DNA from: Tolypothrix sp. NIES-4075
Lineage (GTDB): Bacteria; Cyanobacteriota; Cyanobacteriia; Cyanobacteriales; Nostocaceae
DNA: 64,000 nt
Reading direction: 5' to 3'
Assembly: GCF_002218085.1 (NCBI RefSeq)
Contig: NZ_BDUC01000002.1
Span: 496,001 to 560,000 of the forward strand
Shown here: positions 62,901 through 64,000 of the stretch, piece by piece
Position numbering within the stretch: the stretch's first letter is position 1
Layout of the letters: every line of letters begins with the position of its first letter
Translations under genes and position numbers: made by a program
Notes under the pieces: model-generated
Databases searched by the model: none
The model's input: only the letters and a program-made list of their open reading frames with translations
What the model was told of the DNA's origin: nothing

Positions 62901-63201
62901 TGAATTCCGTTTATTCCCAACCATCTCAGCAGTTAGCAATTCTTCGAGTCTGGAATTGGGAGCTGAGGCAGGAATTGATATTACTCCGAGGATTTCTTTT
63001 TCCGGTATCAAGATTTTGACTGCCGAAGACCCTTTACAATTAGGTGTTAACTACCGAATAAATGATAACTTGCGTTTGCGTGGTTCTGCGCCTTTATTCT
63101 CTAACTCTAATTGTTCTGCCGGAAGTGGTAACGATGAAGACAACTTTGCTACTTACTCATGTGGCATTAATGCTGTGTTGGAGTATGAAAAGCGGTTTTA
63201 A
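56902..63201 (+). CDS. TamB / translocation and assembly module-like protein (DUF490)
   Basis: 2099 residues. N-terminal membrane helix (GGIGLGGLLLVGLIGGAWRL), then an AsmA-like start (LGKVKGFSLTG) and long beta-rich repeats. C-terminal TamB domain ends with ELTSSPARSETEIVALLGGS and a beta-barrel-like tail. It bridges inner and outer envelope for lipid or protein transport, like TamB and plant TIC236. Five repeats of about 70 residues lie at 59000-59990 (GDLNGQFNVAGS motif). Two inserts are odd: an in-frame low-complexity segment encoded by tandem-repeat DNA (57423-57534), and a palindromic repeat read as DAINRVS. Confidence 0.93.
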   Translation: MANSPHQDPNSNARGNKRLWFLVLSRGGIGLGGLLLVGLIGGAWRLSIFVQKELAPLAEQNLTTSLNRPVKLGKVKGFSLTGVSFGSSAIPATPTDPDRVAIGGVDVGFDILQLLTKRTLKLDVTLVNPDLYIEQDRQGRWITTNIAPPGKSGAIKTDLDKIRFSNANLVLVPYRERGQAGGQGDTGTRGQGEISSASPAPPPSLPPSPTPATVAFSQLNGYAQPLENNKLIRFDVQGLPDTGGTLALAGDVRVEGGAIQQAKLKVQAQDFLASDITSVIKLPLILEAGRTNGNLQVELNGKKQPLLQGSASLQAVRFQIPKLPQPFINSQGNLNFQGTQIKVDNVATSYGKIPVVANGIIDTKTGFKLIARSQSVSVANALETLKVKSPLAVSGEVKTDLQIGGGISQPFLSGTVVSTKPAKIDKVDLDSFSSKFDFSTAASLITLKDIQGKVKLGGDVTGGGTIALGKVPQINVNFRAKNLPGDVFAKVYDVNTSNVQIGTVSGNANLSGGGSNVQTVVDFQAPQATYPTSGEIAIAPDKSISFRNVVASLPGGTVQASGSFANQRWQAVAQTQGLQLEPFVNKQERTDAINRVSPLQNVSLAGAQLKGRFTLAGTTGPFQIAKIDSDNGRVEIGGGTVAISNIKLQDQNVSAQLIASGVRLGRVLKKTPPILQAPLAGKFQIAANKDNFSLKTLQATGEARLGVAGGTVTAANIRLAEGVYQAQVRANDVSVQELSPAAKDFRGRLNGQFQVAGSAESITPETIQATGQARVNVGNGTVTASNIQLANGVYQAQVQANNVSLQRLPSVPPQLQGDLNGQFNVAGSATSFQPETIQASGRARVNFGKGTVTASNIQLANGRYQAQVQANNVPLQRLPNVPQQFQGDLNGQFNVAGSLEASQRQNIQATGQARVNFGKGTVTASNIQLANNRYQAQIIADNLPLQRLAKVPPQFQGDLNGQFNVAGSLEPSQRQNIQATGEARVNVAGGTVTASNIQLANGRYEALVAASGVELNRFNQQLRGDLGGELQVAGTVASPKLSDVRAAGDVQLSQGIPGLEKPLNAAIAWNGQKLTIVKATAPDLNVSGDIFVNANASIPEITNLNLNVQAQNYNLQQLPFKLPNAVALAGKADFSGQITGKLPLPNVQGQLNLRDFVVNNLAFEPVLSGKVESVQGRGLNLNLAGTRDRIAFNLNANNRPESFLVQWQQALAIGRSQGDNLAVQVRNFPLQVLKLNPPPNIRLGTGAIAGLISGDLEVNQRTFATTGNINIDKPKVGRIEGDRFAAQFSYNNGIATLTDSEFAKGNSRYAFSGTLNQNGKTPQLQAKVNINQGNIQDVLLVAQLFEIQDFQRGAEAPTYGKAADLVTIPQGLPNQSLFTQLLRLNEIDALLAQQEQQQRDASVLPALADLTGTFNGEVAVETGTNKGFAVNFDLNGQNFVWGAKDKQNQCLETDRCYSADKVIAEGSLENGVLRLLPLRLESQNRLIAFTGTIGSEEQSGQLQVSNFPLGLLNNFVKLPVGFTGNLDASAALAGSIKNPQARGELQVTNGTLNQKPVESAAATFAYANGRLNFGSQVKVSGPEPVNISGSIPYQFPFATAASDSNEIQLDVKVKNEGLALLNLFTNQVALENGQGEIDLTVRGTRQDPVVNGIATINNGVFSAQALPGQLTDVNGKVLFNFNSITLENVQGNYSRGKIVAAGEIPISENRQVQINNPLRVTLDQLALNLKGLYQGGVSGDVAITGAALSPIIGGKVQLTNGQVLLAESTNATNPGTNNVGVPPQTKALKQNKNNPTNNAAMTTTRFNNLEIELAKNVKVTRPPLISFGATGTLTINGALGNLLPDGTITLRNGGVNLYTTQFNLARGYEQTAIFTPERGLDPELNVRLFAKVLDTVPNRVPTTSVSSEINDSDSLIPNFEPIRTIQVEARVEGLASQLNQNLELTSSPARSETEIVALLGGSFVNTLGSGDSTLALANLAGSALNLQGTFNQIGNAFGLSEFRLFPTISAVSNSSSLELGAEAGIDITPRISFSGIKILTAEDPLQLGVNYRINDNLRLRGSAPLFSNSNCSAGSGNDEDNFATYSCGINAVLEYEKRF
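57423..57534 (+). repeat. Tandem-repeat DNA inside the TamB-like reading frame
   Basis: AGGGGACAAGCAGGGGGACA units followed by CCCTCCCTCCCCCC. Same family as the intergenic arrays but in frame, encoding GQGDTGTRGQG then APPPSLPPSPTP. Confidence 0.85.
58671..58690. repeat. Palindromic repeat, copy 3
   Basis: AGACGCGATTAATCGCGTCT, 20-base palindrome in the TamB-like gene, read as TDAINRVS. Confidence 0.85.
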
Positions 63202-63213
63202 TTGGGCATTAAT

Positions 63214-63363
63214 TTAACGAGAAAGATTTGGTTCCACAACTGTGGGAAAATTCTCAAAATTTCGCCGCACCCAATCGATGCCAACTTCATTATTGAGTTT
63301 AATATGCTGAGGTGTATTCGTGTAGAGTTTGCCTAAAATGTCAGCGTCTTGCTCAATATCGCA
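63214..63363 (-). pseudogene. Unidentified C-terminal fragment fused to the AraC gene
   Basis: Frame of about 49 residues, DIEQDADILGKLYTNTPQHI then EVGIDWVRRNFENFP, in a different frame from the AraC-like gene and opening right at its truncation point. A stop (TAG) closes it upstream. It looks like the C-terminus of another protein; I do not recognise which. Confidence 0.45.
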
Positions 63364-64000
63364 CTAATTTCTGCAAGCGATAAGTTTGTATCTAAGTTTT
63401 CGTTAATATATGTCAGTACCTCTCTTAATTTGTACTTTGGCAATCCACCTGTATATTCTCTAACGTTCAGTTTTCGTGCTGAATAGCGTTTTAATAAATG
63501 CACGGCTAGCATATTAGCCGCTGACTCTGCATAAAGACGACTATCAACTATACTGATTTCTAATTCTCTTTTTAATGCAAGTCCAATTTGTTGAATTAAT
63601 GGATCGTGGCTTTGCAGTTGCTGGATAATTTCAACGTTATCAGCATCAACTGATTCATAAGCAGCACAATGCACAAATTCTGGTTCAAGGCAAAGGATAA
63701 TAAATCCTAATTCCTGCTCAAACTCTACTGCTGGGGAAATTTGATGTGCCGGAAAAATTGCTACATCACTCGCAGCGTAAGATTTTTGTTGCCATTGTTT
63801 GTTGATTTTCATTTTTGCTTGAAAACCTTCAATGCAAATTGCACTAATGTGCTGCGAAGGGCAAGTTTCCGGAATTTTATGATTTAACTGTCGATGATAG
63901 GCAAAGTAAAAACCATTCCAACCTGTGACTGGGGTGGAGAGAATTACAGGTTTGGGAAGGATTGGTTTGAGTTTTTCTGGTTCGGTGGCATTAATTTGCA
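63333..64000 (-). pseudogene. AraC-type transcriptional regulator, truncated, 5' partial
   Basis: The frame runs off the right edge, so the N-terminus is missing from view. Visible are the cupin-like sensor part (FPAHQISPAVEFEQELGFII) and the first helix-turn-helix of the AraC DNA-binding domain (REVLTYINENLDTNLSLAEI). It then ends abruptly with LSKTLTF at 63333, about 70 residues before a normal AraC domain would finish, and the HTH is incomplete. Probably cannot bind DNA; a fragment of another frame follows. Confidence 0.8.

Overview
The window looks like chromosomal DNA from a filamentous, probably heterocyst-forming (Nostocales) cyanobacterium. The evidence is petB/petD, ctpA, a CpcS/CpeS-type bilin lyase with an NblB-like HEAT protein, a cyanobacteriochrome taxis operon, very frequent HIP1 octamers (GCGATCGC), and many short tandem repeats of the gggga/caagg and ctaacaa types between genes. 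No rRNA, tRNA, CRISPR array or complete insertion sequence was recognised. Everything here is read by eye from sequence and translations; no database search was run.

Layout. 1-7.3 kb: end of a beta-barrel protein, a rhodanese-type sulfurtransferase, a ruined mnmD-like gene, a response regulator with HD-GYP output, glmU, an isoaspartyl peptidase and a small DUF2256 protein. 7.5-16.9 kb: an O-antigen-ligase remnant, a large multi-GAF pseudo-kinase, pyrD, and several membrane or secreted proteins, one with RDD and pentapeptide-repeat domains. 17-19.5 kb: a glycosyltransferase and GDP-mannose 4,6-dehydratase (surface polysaccharide). 19.9-27.2 kb: an RsbW-like anti-sigma kinase, petB-petD, ctpA on the opposite strand, a metallo-hydrolase-like protein, a site-2 protease and a coiled-coil membrane protein. 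27.4-31.8 kb: phycobilin lyase, NblB-like protein, methyltransferase, GPH-type sugar symporter and phosphoribosyltransferase. 31.8-35.7 kb is an accessory island: a ParD/ParE-type module lying against a xisI remnant, then an exported TPR-CHAT protein. 35.7-43 kb: AEC transporter, LdcB/VanY carboxypeptidase, PBP2 and a polyamine ABC operon with only one permease gene visible. 43.1-54.6 kb: a complete pix/tax-type taxis operon on the minus strand (PatA-like regulator, CheY, CheW, four-GAF photoreceptor MCP, CheA hybrid), with an MglA/Ras-like GTPase gene upstream. 54.9-64 kb: murQ, a DUF3110 protein, a 2099-residue TamB-family protein and a broken AraC-type regulator running off the end.

Themes. 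Signal transduction and light sensing are prominent: HD-GYP regulator, GAF pseudo-kinase, anti-sigma factor and taxis operon. The genome also shows heavy repeat traffic. Short repeats sit between genes, have rewritten the ends of several proteins (pyrD, gmd, the metallo-hydrolase, the phosphoribosyltransferase, the 243-residue membrane protein), and occur in frame inside the TamB-family gene. At least four gene remnants (mnmD-like, wzy-like, xisI, araC-like) record decay. The most interesting places are the TA/xisI junction with a toxin frame lacking a normal start codon, the three tandem cyanobacteriochrome domains with differing chromophore-pocket residues, the CRISPR-repeat-like hairpin at the pyrD start, and the duplicated CRP-like palindrome upstream of the HD-GYP gene.
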